Shown: positions 46,919-56,683, counted from the stretch's first letter. The stretch is DNA of 64,000 bases from Brevundimonas naejangsanensis (GCF_003627995.1 NZ_CP032707.1:483501-547500), one strand, 5' to 3'. Notes: a model not told the origin generated them from the sequence alone. A program made the numbers and translations.

Positions 46919-49803
46919 TCAGAATCCGTCGCGTCTCGACGGCAGGGCCGCCTCGAAGGCCCGCCGCGCGCGCAGCCGCACGTCGATCAGCGTCGCCTTC
47001 AGCGTATCGAAATCGGGCTCCCCCGCCGCCTGGGCCAGCCGCTTCTTGAAGCCCGAGGGCTCCTGGTCCGGGTCGCCCCCGCCCTCGAAGGCGCAGGCCA
47101 TGAGCTGGCCCAGCTGCTGATGCAGGCGCCAGCTCTCCGCCAGGATGGGATCGTCGCCCAGCGCCTCCAGCGTCGAGACGGTCAGGACCGCTCCGGCCTG
47201 GGCCGCCGTCAGCTGGCGATACTGGGCCACGAACTCGGCGTCGACCTGGCCGCCCGCCGACAGCTTCAGGTCCCAGAAGCCCTTAGGTCGGCGCTCGCGG
47301 TCCATCAGGTCGCGCATGGCCCGCACGTCCTCGGCGATGTCGACGCCGGGGCGCGGCCGCCGCAACGCGGCCTCCAGGGTCGCCGCGACCCGCGCGCCGA
47401 AGATCGGGTCGCTGGCCCAGACCACCCGGCCGCGCGTCAGGGCCATGAACTCCCAGGTGTCGGCCTCCTCGGCGTAATAGGCGTCCAACGCCTCCAGCCG
47501 CACCGACACCGGCCCCTTGGACCCCGTGGGCCGCAGCCGCATGTCGACCTCATAGAGGCCGCCCTCGGCCGTGTGGGCCGACAGGGCGGCGATCAGGCGC
47601 TGGGTGAAGCGGCCGTAGAAGACCTCGGCGCTCCAGCCCCGCCCGGCCGAGACGGCCTCGGGCGGCGCCGCATAGACGGTCATCAGATCCAGGTCCGACC
47701 CGGCCGTCATCTCGCGCGAGCCGGCCTTGCCCAGGGCGACGACGGCGACCGCCCCCTCGAAGGCCCCGCCCATGCGCTCGGCTTCCTTGAGGGCTGCGGG
47801 GCCAGGGCGCGCATGCAGGCGTCCGCCAGGGCGGTGTTGGCGCGGCCCGCCTCCTCCGGCCCGGCGCGGCCGGTGACGGTGTGCATGCCGATGCGGAAGA
47901 CCTGCTCGCGGTGGTGGCGGCGCACCACGTTCATCGCCTCCTCGAAATCGGGCGCGGCGGCGGCCTCGGCCAGCATCTGGGCGACCACGCCGGTGTCGGC
48001 ATCGAGGTCGGTCAGGAAGCGGGCGTCCAGCACCCCGTCGAGCGCCTGGGGCCGACGGCCCAGCATCCGCGCCAGCCGGGGCGCGAAGGCCATGACCTCG
48101 ACCACCAGGTCGAACAGGCGCGGCTGGTTCAGGAACAGGGCCTGGACCTGCACCCCGGCGCTCAGGCCCGAGAAGAAGACGGCGAAGCGGCGAAAGGCCG
48201 CGTCGGGCGCCCCGGTCCTGGCCACCGCCGTCAGCAGGCGCGGCGCCAGGCGGGTGAACAGCTCGCGCCCCCGCGCCGTGCGCGTGGCGGGGATGCGGCC
48301 GTGATGCCAGCTGCGGATCATGTCCGACACGCTGGCCGGTTCGGAAAAGCCCATGCGCGCCAGGGTTTCCAGCGTGCCGGGGTCGTTCTCCACCCCCGTG
48401 AAGACCAGGCTGCCGTAGGGCGAGGACAGGTCCTCGCCGCCCTCGAACAGCTCGCCGTAGAGGGCGTTGACCCGCTGGAGCAGGCGCTCGACGCCTGCGT
48501 CGAAGGCGGCCAGATCCGCCTCTCCCGCCAGGGCGGCCACGTCGGCGCGGCGCGCGGGGTCGACCGGCAGCAGGTGGGTCTGCTCGTCGGCCAGCATCTG
48601 CGCCCGATGCTCAAGCTCGCGCAGCTCGACATAGGCGGCGCGCAGCTCGTCGCGCGCCTCGGGCCTGACGTGGCCCGCCGCCGTCAGGGCGTCCAGCGCC
48701 TCGAGCGTGCGCGGCGAGCGCAGGGCCGGATCGCGCCCGCCCAGGATCAGTTGCTGGGTCTGGACGTAGAATTCGATCTCGCGGATGCCGCCCCGGCCCA
48801 GCTTCAGATTGGCGCCCGCCGCCTCCAACCCCTCGCCGGTCTTGTGGACATGGATCTGCTTCTTGATCGACTGGATGTCGAGCACGGCCTGATAATCCAG
48901 GCTTCGGCGCCAGACATAGGGGACCAGGGCCTTCAGGAAGGCCGCGCCCTCGGCTTGGTCCCCGGCGCAGACGCGGGCCTTGATGAAGGCCGCCCGCTCC
49001 CAATTCTGGCCGACGGATTCGTAATAGGCCAGGGCCATGGGCGCCGCGACCACCGGCGGGGTCGAGGACGGGTCGGGCCGCAGCCGCAGGTCGACGCGGA
49101 AGACGTAGCCGTCGGCCGTCCGCTCGGTCAGCAGGGTGGCCAGCCCCTGGGCCAGGCGGTTGACGAAGCCCTGCGCCTCCACACCGTCGGCCAGGGCGCT
49201 TTCCAGCGCCTCGGGCTCGTAGAAGAGGGACAGGTCGATGTCCGAGGAGTAGTTCAGCTCGAACGCCCCGCCCTTGCCCATGGCCAGGGCGAACAGGCCC
49301 GGAACCGGCCCGCGCGGATCGTCAGGCGCCGAGATCAGCCGCCCGCGACGGCGCCAGTCGTCGGCCGTGATCCTGAGCGCTGTCCGCGCCGCCGCGTCGG
49401 CGAAGCGCGACAGGGCGGCCGTCACCTGGTCCAGGTCCCAGACCCCGCCGAGGTCGCAGAGCGCCGTGAGCAGATGCAGTTCGGCCTTCAGATGCCGCAA
49501 GGGCGCCTTGGCCTCGTCCGGCGACCCGGCCAGGGCGTCCGTCGCGGCCAAGATCTCCGCCAGCCGCGCCTCGGGATCGCTTTCCAACGTCCGCCGCAGC
49601 CGGTCCGGCCAGCGCCGCGCCAGACCCGACAGATAGGGCGAGGCGGCGAAGACGGGCGTCAGAGCATCCCAGGCCGCGTCCAGCGTCACGCGCCAGCCGT
49701 CGCCGTCCGCCGCCTCGGCCAGCCGTTCATGCAGGCGCGCGGCCGCCTCGGCGTCGCGCACGGGGCCGCACGGCTTCAGCCGCGTCGCCAGGGCTGCGCT
49801 CAC
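46919..49803 (-). pseudogene. glnE: Bifunctional glutamine synthetase adenylyltransferase/adenylyl-removing enzyme, one-base frameshift
   Basis: GlnE controls glutamine synthetase by adenylylation and deadenylylation. The GTG at 49803 opens a frame that covers the whole N-terminal removase half (active site GKGGAFELNYSSDIDLS) and the linker, then loses the frame at the GGGG run 47798-47801. The C-terminal adenylylation site (GKAGSREMTAGSDLDLMTVY) continues in another frame to 46919. The span is 2885 bases; one added base makes 962 codons, the normal GlnE length, so exactly one base is missing. As written, the adenylylation domain is severed. The start overlaps the kinase stop (GTGA). Position after a degP and kinase/regulator block is conserved in alphaproteobacteria. 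Confidence 0.88.
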
Positions 49804-51233
49804 GCGCCTGCTCCGCCGTCCGGCGCCCGCGTCGCGGCGGGCAGGATCAGGGCCACGCGCAGGCCCGGCCCGCGCCCGTCAAAGGCGCCCGGCCCCTCGT
49901 CCAGCTGGATGCGGCCGCCGTGCGCCTCGGCCACCGCCGTGACCAGGGACAGGCCCAGGCCCGAGCCCGGCTCGGTGCGGCTGTTGTCCAGGCGCACGAA
50001 GCGCTGCAGCACCCGCTCGCGGTCCTCGTCCGGCACGCCCGGCCCGTTGTCGGTGACGGAAAACTCCACATCGCCCGACGAGCGCCGCCGCGCGCGGAAC
50101 ATCACCGCCCCGCCTTCGGGCGTATATTTGATGGCGTTGTCGATCAGATTGGCCAGGGCCTGGGCCAGGAAGGGCTGATTGCCCTCGATCATCAGCCCCT
50201 TCTCGATCTCGGCCGCGAACTCCAGCCCCTTGTCCTCGCCCGCCGGTTCGTAGAGTTCGGCCATGTCGGCGGCCAGGTCGGCGGCGTCGAACACCCTGGG
50301 CTCGGGCGCGCCGCCCGCCTGCAGCCGGGCGATGGCCAGGACGGTGTTGAAGGTCTTCAGCAGGGCGTCCGCCTCGTCCAGGGCTACGCCCAGGGCCTCG
50401 ACGCCCGAGGTCCGCCCCGCCTCGGCGTCGATCAGGGCGACCTCCATCTTGGCCTTCATCCGGTTCAGCGGCGTGCGCAGGTCGTGGGCGATAGCATCGC
50501 CCGCATGGCGGATCGAGGCCATGGAGCCCTCCAGCCGATCCAGCATGCCGTTCAGCCCCTGGGCCAGCTCGTCCAGTTCATCGCCCGAATGGCGGATCGG
50601 CGCGCGCGCCTTCAGGTCGCCCTCCTGCACCGCCGCGACCACGCGGTTCAGCCCGCCCATGGCCCGCTCGACGCCCCGGCTGATCCACAGCCCGCCGCCG
50701 ACCCCCAGCACCAACACCATGACCATCGCCCCCCACAGGGCCTGGGTCAGGCGCGCCAGGTAGGCCTCGATGTCGCCGATGTCCTCGCCGACGAAGAGCT
50801 GTTCTCCGCCCGACAGGGGCATCTCCACGCCGAGGGCCTGGCGGCGCCTCACCCGACCTTCCTCGTCGGTGTCGGTCAGGCGGAAGTCCTGCCAGCGGCC
50901 CCCCTGGACGGGCGCCCCCGGGTCCAGCGGCGAGGTCGAGATGTTGCCGGTGATGGTTTTCCGCTCGGCGTCCATCAGCAGGTAGAGATAGGGCCCCCCT
51001 CTCAGGGCGCGGTCGATCAGCGCCTGGTTCAGGGCGTCGCGTCCGCGCGTGCGATAGACGGCGGTCAAGGCGTCGACCTCGGCGGTGATGCTGGCCTCGG
51101 CCCGCGCCCGCGCCTCGGACGCCGAGGCGAAATAGACATAGGCCAGAACCGCGCTGGCCGTCGCCACGAACAGGGCCAGGAACAGCAGCGTCAGCCGGAA
51201 GGGCGTGCGTCGGAAGAGGGAGGGCAGTTTCAT
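49800..51233 (-). CDS. Sensor histidine kinase (FeuQ-like), degP-glnE block
   Basis: The ATG at 51233 gives 477 residues: helix 1 (about 13-34), a periplasmic sensor of ~130 residues, helix 2 (about 166-184), a HAMP domain (VERAMGGLNRVVAAVQEGDLKAR), DHp with the H-box AGDAIAHDLRTPLNRMK (His250) and an ATPase domain (NLIDNAIKYTPEGG, DNGPGVP, GSGLGLSLVTAVAEAHGG). The H-box has the HDLRTPL form. Its partner is the OmpR-type regulator at 51716-52387, from which it is separated by a DUF559 gene. It overlaps glnE by 4 bases, so glnE is translationally coupled. The position between degP and glnE is like rhizobial feuPQ. Confidence 0.92.
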   Translation of the reverse strand: MKLPSLFRRTPFRLTLLFLALFVATASAVLAYVYFASASEARARAEASITAEVDALTAVYRTRGRDALNQALIDRALRGGPYLYLLMDAERKTITGNISTSPLDPGAPVQGGRWQDFRLTDTDEEGRVRRRQALGVEMPLSGGEQLFVGEDIGDIEAYLARLTQALWGAMVMVLVLGVGGGLWISRGVERAMGGLNRVVAAVQEGDLKARAPIRHSGDELDELAQGLNGMLDRLEGSMASIRHAGDAIAHDLRTPLNRMKAKMEVALIDAEAGRTSGVEALGVALDEADALLKTFNTVLAIARLQAGGAPEPRVFDAADLAADMAELYEPAGEDKGLEFAAEIEKGLMIEGNQPFLAQALANLIDNAIKYTPEGGAVMFRARRRSSGDVEFSVTDNGPGVPDEDRERVLQRFVRLDNSRTEPGSGLGLSLVTAVAEAHGGRIQLDEGPGAFDGRGPGLRVALILPAATRAPDGGAGA

Positions 51234-51637
51234 CAGAGGGACGCCTCTCCCTCCCCGTCCCGGGGAGGGTGGCCGGCGCATCGCGCCGGCCGGGTGGGGC
51301 GGGCAAGGCAGTACAGCCGCACCTCAGCCACGATGTCCTCTAGGTCGTCCCGCACGGCCAGATTCGTATATCGCAGCGTCCGCCATCCCTGCCTCGCCAA
51401 TACAGCGTCCCGCACCCTGTCCTTGCGCGCCCGATCTTCGTCGTCATGGGAAGCGCCGTCCACCTCATCAGCGACGAGGCGATCAATGCAGGCGAAATCG
51501 AGAAAGTAGCCTCGCAACAGCGCCTGTCGTCGGAAGTGAAGGCCGTCGGTTCTGAGACCGCGCAAGGCGGACCACAGCCGCGCCTCCGACGGCGTTAGCG
51601 CCTTCCGCATGGCGCGGGCTCTGGCGATGATCGCCAT
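51233..51637 (-). CDS. DUF559 family endonuclease-like protein
   Basis: 134 residues. ARAMRKALTPSEARLWSALRGLRTDGLHFRRQALLRGYFLDFACIDRLVADEVDGASHDDEDRARKDRVRDAVLARQGWRTLRY is a full DUF559 domain, related to the Vsr/PD-(D/E)XK fold (conserved D, E-V-D and R/K residues). The function is unknown. The last ~23 residues (ARPTRPARCAGHPPRDGEGEASL) are encoded by the palindromic repeat at 51244-51309, and the stop overlaps the kinase start. The start may be either Met at 51637 or 51610. An inverted repeat copy lies just upstream (51641-51700), so the gene looks like an inserted cassette. Confidence 0.85.
   Translation of the reverse strand: MAIIARARAMRKALTPSEARLWSALRGLRTDGLHFRRQALLRGYFLDFACIDRLVADEVDGASHDDEDRARKDRVRDAVLARQGWRTLRYTNLAVRDDLEDIVAEVRLYCLARPTRPARCAGHPPRDGEGEASL
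51244..51309. repeat. Palindromic repeat, family C, copy 1
   Basis: Hairpin CCCTCCCCGTCCCGGGGAGGG (51249-51269), then GGCCGGCG-CATC-GCGCCGGCC (51271-51291), then GGGTGGGGCGGGCAAGGC. The whole ~65 bases are the reverse complement of 51641-51700 with few changes. It is inside the DUF559 coding region and ends close to the kinase start. Confidence 0.82.
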
Positions 51638-51640
51638 ATC

Positions 51641-51700
51641 GCCTTGCCCTCCCCACCCGGTCGCTGCGCGACCATCCTCCCCGGGACGGGGAGGGAAAGG
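51641..51700. repeat. Palindromic repeat, family C, copy 2 (inverted)
   Basis: GCCTTGCCCTCCCCACCCGG, then GGTCGCTGCGCGACC (51659-51673), then CCTCCCCGGGACGGGGAGG (51676-51694). Relative to copy 1 it is inverted, so the DUF559 gene lies between outward-facing copies. It starts 4 bases upstream of the DUF559 start and ends 16 bases from the response-regulator stop. Confidence 0.82.
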
Positions 51701-51715
51701 TTTCGCCCGAATCCC

Positions 51716-52387
51716 CTACGCCTCCAGCCGGTATCCCGCGCCGCGCACGGTCTGCAGCATGGCCTTGTCGAAGCCCTTGTCGATCTTGGAGCGCAGGCGG
51801 CTGATGTGGACGTCGATGACGTTGGTCTGGGGGTCGAAATGGTATTCCCAGACCTTCTCCAGCAGCATGGTGCGCGTCACCGACTGGCCGGCGTGGCGCA
51901 TCAGGAACTCCAGCAGCTGGAACTCGCGCGGCTGCAGGTCGATCTCCTGGCCCGCGCGGTGGACGGTGCGGGCGATCAGGTTCATCTCCAGGTCGCCGAC
52001 CTTGAGCACCGTCTGCACCCCGCCCGTCTCGCGGCGGCGCGACAGGGCCTCGACCCGGGCGACCAGTTCGGCCAGGGCGTAGGGCTTGACCAGGTAGTCG
52101 TCGGCGCCCGCCTTCAGGCCGGTGACCCGGTCCTCGACCTCGCCCAGGGCCGACAGGAACAGGACCGGCGTCTGGTCGCCGCCCTTGCGCACCGTCTCGA
52201 CCATGCCGACGCCGTCTAGGCGAGGCATCATCCGGTCGACGACATAGACGTCGTAGCCGCCCTTCTGCGACTCGAGCAGGCCGAAGGCGCCGTCGACGGC
52301 GTGGGTCACTTCATGCCCGGCTTCGGTCAGGCCGCGCACCATGGCGGTCGCGGCTTCAGCATCGTCCTCAACCACCAGAATACGCAT
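51716..52387 (-). CDS. OmpR-family response regulator (FeuP-like)
   Basis: 223 residues: receiver domain with acidic pocket Glu7-Asp8-Asp9, phospho-acceptor Asp51 (VVDRMMP), Thr/Ser and Lys103 region (DYLVKPY), then a winged helix (LQPREFQLLEFLMRHAGQSVTRTMLLEKVWEYHFDPQTNVIDVHISRLRSKID). It is downstream of degP by 66 bases and upstream of the DUF559 gene. Its cognate kinase is the gene at 49800-51233. Rhizobial FeuP, at the same place in the cyc-degP-glnE block, regulates cyclic-glucan export; the targets here are unknown. Confidence 0.94.
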   Translation of the reverse strand: MRILVVEDDAEAATAMVRGLTEAGHEVTHAVDGAFGLLESQKGGYDVYVVDRMMPRLDGVGMVETVRKGGDQTPVLFLSALGEVEDRVTGLKAGADDYLVKPYALAELVARVEALSRRRETGGVQTVLKVGDLEMNLIARTVHRAGQEIDLQPREFQLLEFLMRHAGQSVTRTMLLEKVWEYHFDPQTNVIDVHISRLRSKIDKGFDKAMLQTVRGAGYRLEA

Positions 52388-52453
52388 GGGCCCCTCCAGA
52401 TAAAGATTCGGCGGCGATGTTAGCGCATCGCCGCCGATCCCGTCAGTTACGCC

Positions 52454-54004
52454 TTATTCAGACTTGGCGAAGGGCACCACGATGGGCACGTTGCCGTTCG
52501 GCGTCTTCACCAGCAGCAGGACGCCGGGGCGGCCCGCCGCGCGCGTCGCCTCGACCGCATCGCGGAAGTCCTTGACCGAGGACACCGGGCGGCCGTTGGC
52601 CTGGACCACAACGAAGCCCGGCCGGAAGCCAAGACGGCCGGCGCGCGACTGGGCCTCGACGGCGGTGATGACCACGCCGCGCGTCTCGGCCGACAGGTCA
52701 TAGCGGCTGCGCAGGGCGGCGCTGATCGGGGCCACGGTCAGGCCTTCGACCTTCTCGCCGGCGACGGCCTCGGGCGCGCCGGGCGCGGTCGAATCCTCGC
52801 CCTCCTCGCCCTGGGTTGCGCCCAGGTTGGACGGACGCGTGCCCGCGCGGACGGTGACGGTCTGGCGACGACCTTCGCGCAGCAGCTCAAGGCGCAGCGT
52901 ATCGCCCGGCTTGGCGGCGCCGACGGCGCGGGTCAGCTCATTGCTGCCCTCAATCGGACGGCCGTTCAGAGAGACGACGACATCGCCCGGCTGAAGACCT
53001 GCCCGGTCACCCGGCGCACCCGCCGTTACATTGGTGACATAGGCGCCTTTGGTGCCCTCGGGCAGGCCCAGGCTCTCGCGGTATTCGGCGGTCAGATTGC
53101 CGATTTCCACGCCCAGATAGCCGCGCTCGATCTTCTCGCCGCGCATCAGGCGATCGACCGTCTCCTTGGCGATCCCCGCGGGGATGGCGAAGCCGATGCC
53201 GACCGAACCGCCGGTCGGCGAGACGATCGCCGTGTTCACGCCGATGACCCGGCCGTAGATGTCGAAGGTCGGGCCGCCCGAGTTGCCCCGGTTGATGGCC
53301 GCGTCGATCTGGATGAAGTCGGTGTAGGGGTTCTCATTGCCGCCGATGGCGCGCGCCTTGGCCGAGACGATGCCCGCCGTCGCCGTGCCGCCCAGGCCGA
53401 AGGGGTTGCCCACGGCGATGACCCAGTCGCCGACGCGCGGCTCGGCCTTATCCTCGAAGGAGACGAAGGGGAAGGCGGCGCCCTCGACCTTGATGACGGC
53501 CAGGTCGGTCAACGGGTCGCGACCGATCAGGCGCGCCTTCAGCTCGCGCTCGTCGTTCAGGCGGACCGTGATCTCCTCGGCGTTCTCGACCACGTGATTG
53601 TTGGTGACGATGAAGCCGTCGGCCGAGATGAAGAAGCCCGAACCGGCGCCGGCGGCCAGCTGGGTGTCAGCCTCCTCGCCCGAGCCCCCCGGCGCGCCGG
53701 GAATCGGCACAGCGCCGAAGCCGGGGATCTGGATCAGGTTGCGCGGGCGCTGGACGCGGGTCTTCACATCGATCTGCACCACGGCGGGGGCGACCTGCTG
53801 GAAGATGTCGGCGAAGCTGAGCGGCGCGCCTTGCGGCGGGGCGAAGGCCAGGCCCGCGGCCCCGGCCGAGGGAACCAGCTGTCCGACCTGGGCGGCCGGG
53901 GCGGCGGTGGCGCCCGGCCAGGTGATGACCCCGCCCGCCGTCGCGGCGGCGGCGAAGGTCAGGCCGACGGCGGCCCCCAGAATGAACTCCTTGCGTTTCA
54001 GCAT
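52454..54004 (-). CDS. degP: DegP/HtrA-family periplasmic serine protease
   Basis: The ATG at 54004 gives 516 residues with a signal or anchor (MLKRKEFILGAAVGLTFAAAATAGG). The catalytic triad is His137 (TNNHVV), Asp167 (DPLTDLAV) and Ser242 (GNSGGP). Two PDZ domains follow: RGYLGVEIGNLTAEYRESLGLPEGTKGAYVTNV and the second around GVVITAVEAQSRAGRLGFRPGFVVVQANG. It degrades misfolded envelope proteins. It follows ccmH with a ~170-base gap, and precedes the regulator/kinase genes: the cycHJKL-degP-feuPQ-glnE order of rhizobia. Confidence 0.94.
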   Translation of the reverse strand: MLKRKEFILGAAVGLTFAAAATAGGVITWPGATAAPAAQVGQLVPSAGAAGLAFAPPQGAPLSFADIFQQVAPAVVQIDVKTRVQRPRNLIQIPGFGAVPIPGAPGGSGEEADTQLAAGAGSGFFISADGFIVTNNHVVENAEEITVRLNDERELKARLIGRDPLTDLAVIKVEGAAFPFVSFEDKAEPRVGDWVIAVGNPFGLGGTATAGIVSAKARAIGGNENPYTDFIQIDAAINRGNSGGPTFDIYGRVIGVNTAIVSPTGGSVGIGFAIPAGIAKETVDRLMRGEKIERGYLGVEIGNLTAEYRESLGLPEGTKGAYVTNVTAGAPGDRAGLQPGDVVVSLNGRPIEGSNELTRAVGAAKPGDTLRLELLREGRRQTVTVRAGTRPSNLGATQGEEGEDSTAPGAPEAVAGEKVEGLTVAPISAALRSRYDLSAETRGVVITAVEAQSRAGRLGFRPGFVVVQANGRPVSSVKDFRDAVEATRAAGRPGVLLLVKTPNGNVPIVVPFAKSE

Positions 54005-54176
54005 CGTCGTCCTTGCAGTCCTTACTGGCGGATACGGAAAGCTCCGTTCGCCCATGGATATAGGGCGTCAGGGCTCAAGCCAATGCACGCCGTCGCGATG
54101 ATTGTTCGTCAGGATCGTTCGCCGTAAGGCGCGTCTGCGTCAGGAAGGCGGCGAAGGCTGTCCGGACGGACAGGCT

Positions 54177-54683
54177 TCAGGACCTGGAGAAGGCGTCCTC
54201 GTCGCCTTCCGTGAGCTCGGCCAAGGCGCGCTCCTCCTCGGCCGTCAGGGGCGCAGCCTCCCCCGCCCGGCGCCGCCGCGCGCGCAGGACCAGCACCACG
54301 CCCGCCCCCGCCGCCAGCGCAAAGGGGCCGAACCACAGGACCCAGGTGCCGATCCGCACCGGCGGCTGGAACAGCACATAGTCGCCGTAGCGGCGGATCA
54401 GGTCGGCCTTGATCTCTTCGTCGGTCCTGCCGGCGGCGATCTGCTCGCGCACCAGGCGGCGCAGGTCGGCGGCGATGCCGGCGGGGCTGTCGGCGATGGA
54501 TTCGTGCTGGCAGACGACGCAGCGGATGTCGCCAAACAGGGCGCGGGCGCGGGCCTCCTGGGCCGGGTCGGCCAGGGCCTGGTCGGGCGCGGGCGGCGGC
54601 TCGGCCCAAGCGCTGGACACGACGGCGGGCGCGGCGGCGCTCGCCAGCGCCACGGCGGCGAAAAGGGCGGCGACGCGCTTCAC
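54177..54683 (-). CDS. ccmH: Cytochrome c maturation protein CcmH/CycL
   Basis: CcmH is the periplasmic thioredoxin-like reductant for apocytochrome c. The GTG at 54683 overlaps the ccmF stop (GTGA); 168 residues. Signal peptide (about 1-27), then the family-defining RCVVCQ motif (Cys55, Cys58), a helix bundle (AADLRRLVREQIAAGRTDEEIKADLIRRYGDYVLFQPP) and a membrane helix (about 108-130). The basic cytoplasmic tail has an Arg-rich stretch and a Glu-rich end. Last gene of the ccmI-ccmE-ccmF-ccmH operon. Confidence 0.95.
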   Translation of the reverse strand: MKRVAALFAAVALASAAAPAVVSSAWAEPPPAPDQALADPAQEARARALFGDIRCVVCQHESIADSPAGIAADLRRLVREQIAAGRTDEEIKADLIRRYGDYVLFQPPVRIGTWVLWFGPFALAAGAGVVLVLRARRRRAGEAAPLTAEEERALAELTEGDEDAFSRS

Positions 54684-56680
54684 GCCTTCGTCTCGATGGG
54701 TTGACCCGCCTTCTTGGCGCGCGCGCCCGCGCCGACGCGCAGGCGACGATCCAGCAGGGAGATCAGTCCCCCCAGCGCCATCAGCGCCGGTCCCAGGAAG
54801 ATCAGCCGCGCCCAGGGGTTGTAGTAGAGGCGCACGATCCAGGCGCGCTCGCCCGTATCGGTGGCGGCCCGGTCGCCCATGACGGCATAGACATCGTCCA
54901 GCCCACGGAAATCCAGGCCGACCTCGGTCGTCGTCTGGCCGCCCGCCGGGAAGAAGCGGCGCTCGGCGGTGATGACGCGCTTGGGCGCGCGGCCGTCGAC
55001 CGGCATGATGGTCAGGCGGCCCTGCTCGGCCAGGTAGTTCGGTCCCTCGATGACCTGGACCGCGTCCAGCCGCGCCTTCCACGGCCCGGCGGCGACCTCG
55101 CCGCCCAGCGGCAGGGCGGCGGCCGTCTCGGCCTTGAAGCTGGTCTCGACCACGGCGCCCAGGATGAAGACGCCCAGGCCAGCGTGGGCCAGGGCCATGC
55201 CCCAGGCGCCCAGCGGCAAGCCCTTGGCCCGGCGCAATGTCTCGGCCACGGGCGCCCGGAAGGCCTTGGTTCGCACGCCGAGTTCCGCCAGAGCGCCGCC
55301 GATCAGCCAGGCGCCGACGCCGAGGCCTGCGGCGGCCAGCGCCTTCTTCGGCTCGAACAGGAAGAAGGCGGCGAAGGCGGCCAGAACGGCCAGGCCGGCG
55401 GCCAGCCACAGGCGCTGCAAGGCGCCTTTCAGATCGCCGCGTTTCCACGCCAGCAGCGGCCCGGCGGGCAGGATCAGGCAGGCGACGATCATCAGCGGGT
55501 TGAAGACGGCGTTGAAATAGGGCGGGCCGACCGAGATGGTCGCCCCCGTCACGCCTTCCAGAATAAGCGGATAGAGGGTGCCCAGCAGCACCGTCGCCGC
55601 CGCCGCCGTCAGGAACAGGTTGTTCAGCACCAGCGCGCCTTCGCGGCTGATCGGCGCGAACGCCGCGCCCGAGCGGATGGCCGGGGCGCGCAGGGCGAAC
55701 AGGATGAAGGCCGCGCCCGCCGCCACGCCCAGGATGGCCAGCAGCATCATCCCCCGCTGCGGGTCGACGGCGAAGGCGTGGACGCTAGTCAGCACGCCCG
55801 AGCGCACCAGGAAGGCGCCCAGCATGGAGAAGGTGAAGGCCAGGATGGCCAGGAAGACGGTCCAGCCCGCCAGCGCCCCGCGCCGTTCCGTGACGATGGC
55901 CGAGTGCAGCAGGGCCGCGCCCGCCAGCCAGGGCATGAAGGAGGCGTTCTCGACCGGATCCCAGAACCACCAGCCGCCCCACCCCAGCTCGTAATAGGCC
56001 CAGAAGGCGCCGAGCGTGATGCCGACGGTCAGCAGGGCCCAGGACGCCAGGGCCCAGGGCCGCACCCAGCGCCCCCAGGCCGGATCGACCCGCTTCTCGA
56101 TCAGGGCGGCGACCGCCAGCGAGAAACAGACCGAAAACCCGACATAGCCGCCGTAGAGCAGCGGCGGATGCACCGCCAGCGCCGGGTCCTGCAGCAGGGG
56201 GTTCAGCGACGCGCCCTGCACCGGCGCCGGGTCCAGCCGGAAGAAGGGGTTGGAGGTGAAGGCGGCGAAGGCCAGAAACAGGCTCGACAGGGCCGCCTGC
56301 ACGGCCACGGCCGAGGTCTTCAGCCCGAACGGCAAGCCGCGCGCCAGGGCCAGCGCCCCGCCGAAGACCGTCATCACCAGGCACCACAGCAGCAGCGAAC
56401 CTTCATGGCTGCCCCAGGCCCCGGCGACCTTGTAGAGCATCGGCTTGTCGGTGTGGCTGTTCATGGCCACGTTCGAGACCGAGAAGTCGGAGACCACGAA
56501 GGCGTAGATCAGGGCGCCGAAGGCCAGGACGATGGCCCCGGCCGAGGCCAGCAGGGCCCCGCCGCCCGCGCCCGCCAGGACGGGGCTGAGCCGCAGCCGT
56601 CCCGCCGTGGTCAGGGCCAGGCTGAGGACCGACAGCGACAGGGCCAGGATCAGGGCGAAGGCGCCCAGTTCGACGATCAC
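54680..56680 (-). CDS. ccmF: Heme lyase CcmF/CycK
   Basis: CcmF, with CcmH, attaches heme to apocytochrome c. 666 residues, about fifteen membrane helices. The WWD domain is GWGGWWFWDPVENASFMPWL, with conserved His residues in flanking loops (SHEGSLLLWC; HPPLLYGGYVG; AHAGLG). A large periplasmic domain lies near the C-terminus. It starts 4 bases after the ccmE stop and overlaps ccmH. Length is normal. Confidence 0.96.
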   Translation of the reverse strand: MIVELGAFALILALSLSVLSLALTTAGRLRLSPVLAGAGGGALLASAGAIVLAFGALIYAFVVSDFSVSNVAMNSHTDKPMLYKVAGAWGSHEGSLLLWCLVMTVFGGALALARGLPFGLKTSAVAVQAALSSLFLAFAAFTSNPFFRLDPAPVQGASLNPLLQDPALAVHPPLLYGGYVGFSVCFSLAVAALIEKRVDPAWGRWVRPWALASWALLTVGITLGAFWAYYELGWGGWWFWDPVENASFMPWLAGAALLHSAIVTERRGALAGWTVFLAILAFTFSMLGAFLVRSGVLTSVHAFAVDPQRGMMLLAILGVAAGAAFILFALRAPAIRSGAAFAPISREGALVLNNLFLTAAAATVLLGTLYPLILEGVTGATISVGPPYFNAVFNPLMIVACLILPAGPLLAWKRGDLKGALQRLWLAAGLAVLAAFAAFFLFEPKKALAAAGLGVGAWLIGGALAELGVRTKAFRAPVAETLRRAKGLPLGAWGMALAHAGLGVFILGAVVETSFKAETAAALPLGGEVAAGPWKARLDAVQVIEGPNYLAEQGRLTIMPVDGRAPKRVITAERRFFPAGGQTTTEVGLDFRGLDDVYAVMGDRAATDTGERAWIVRLYYNPWARLIFLGPALMALGGLISLLDRRLRVGAGARAKKAGQPIETKA

Positions 56681-56683
56681 GCC

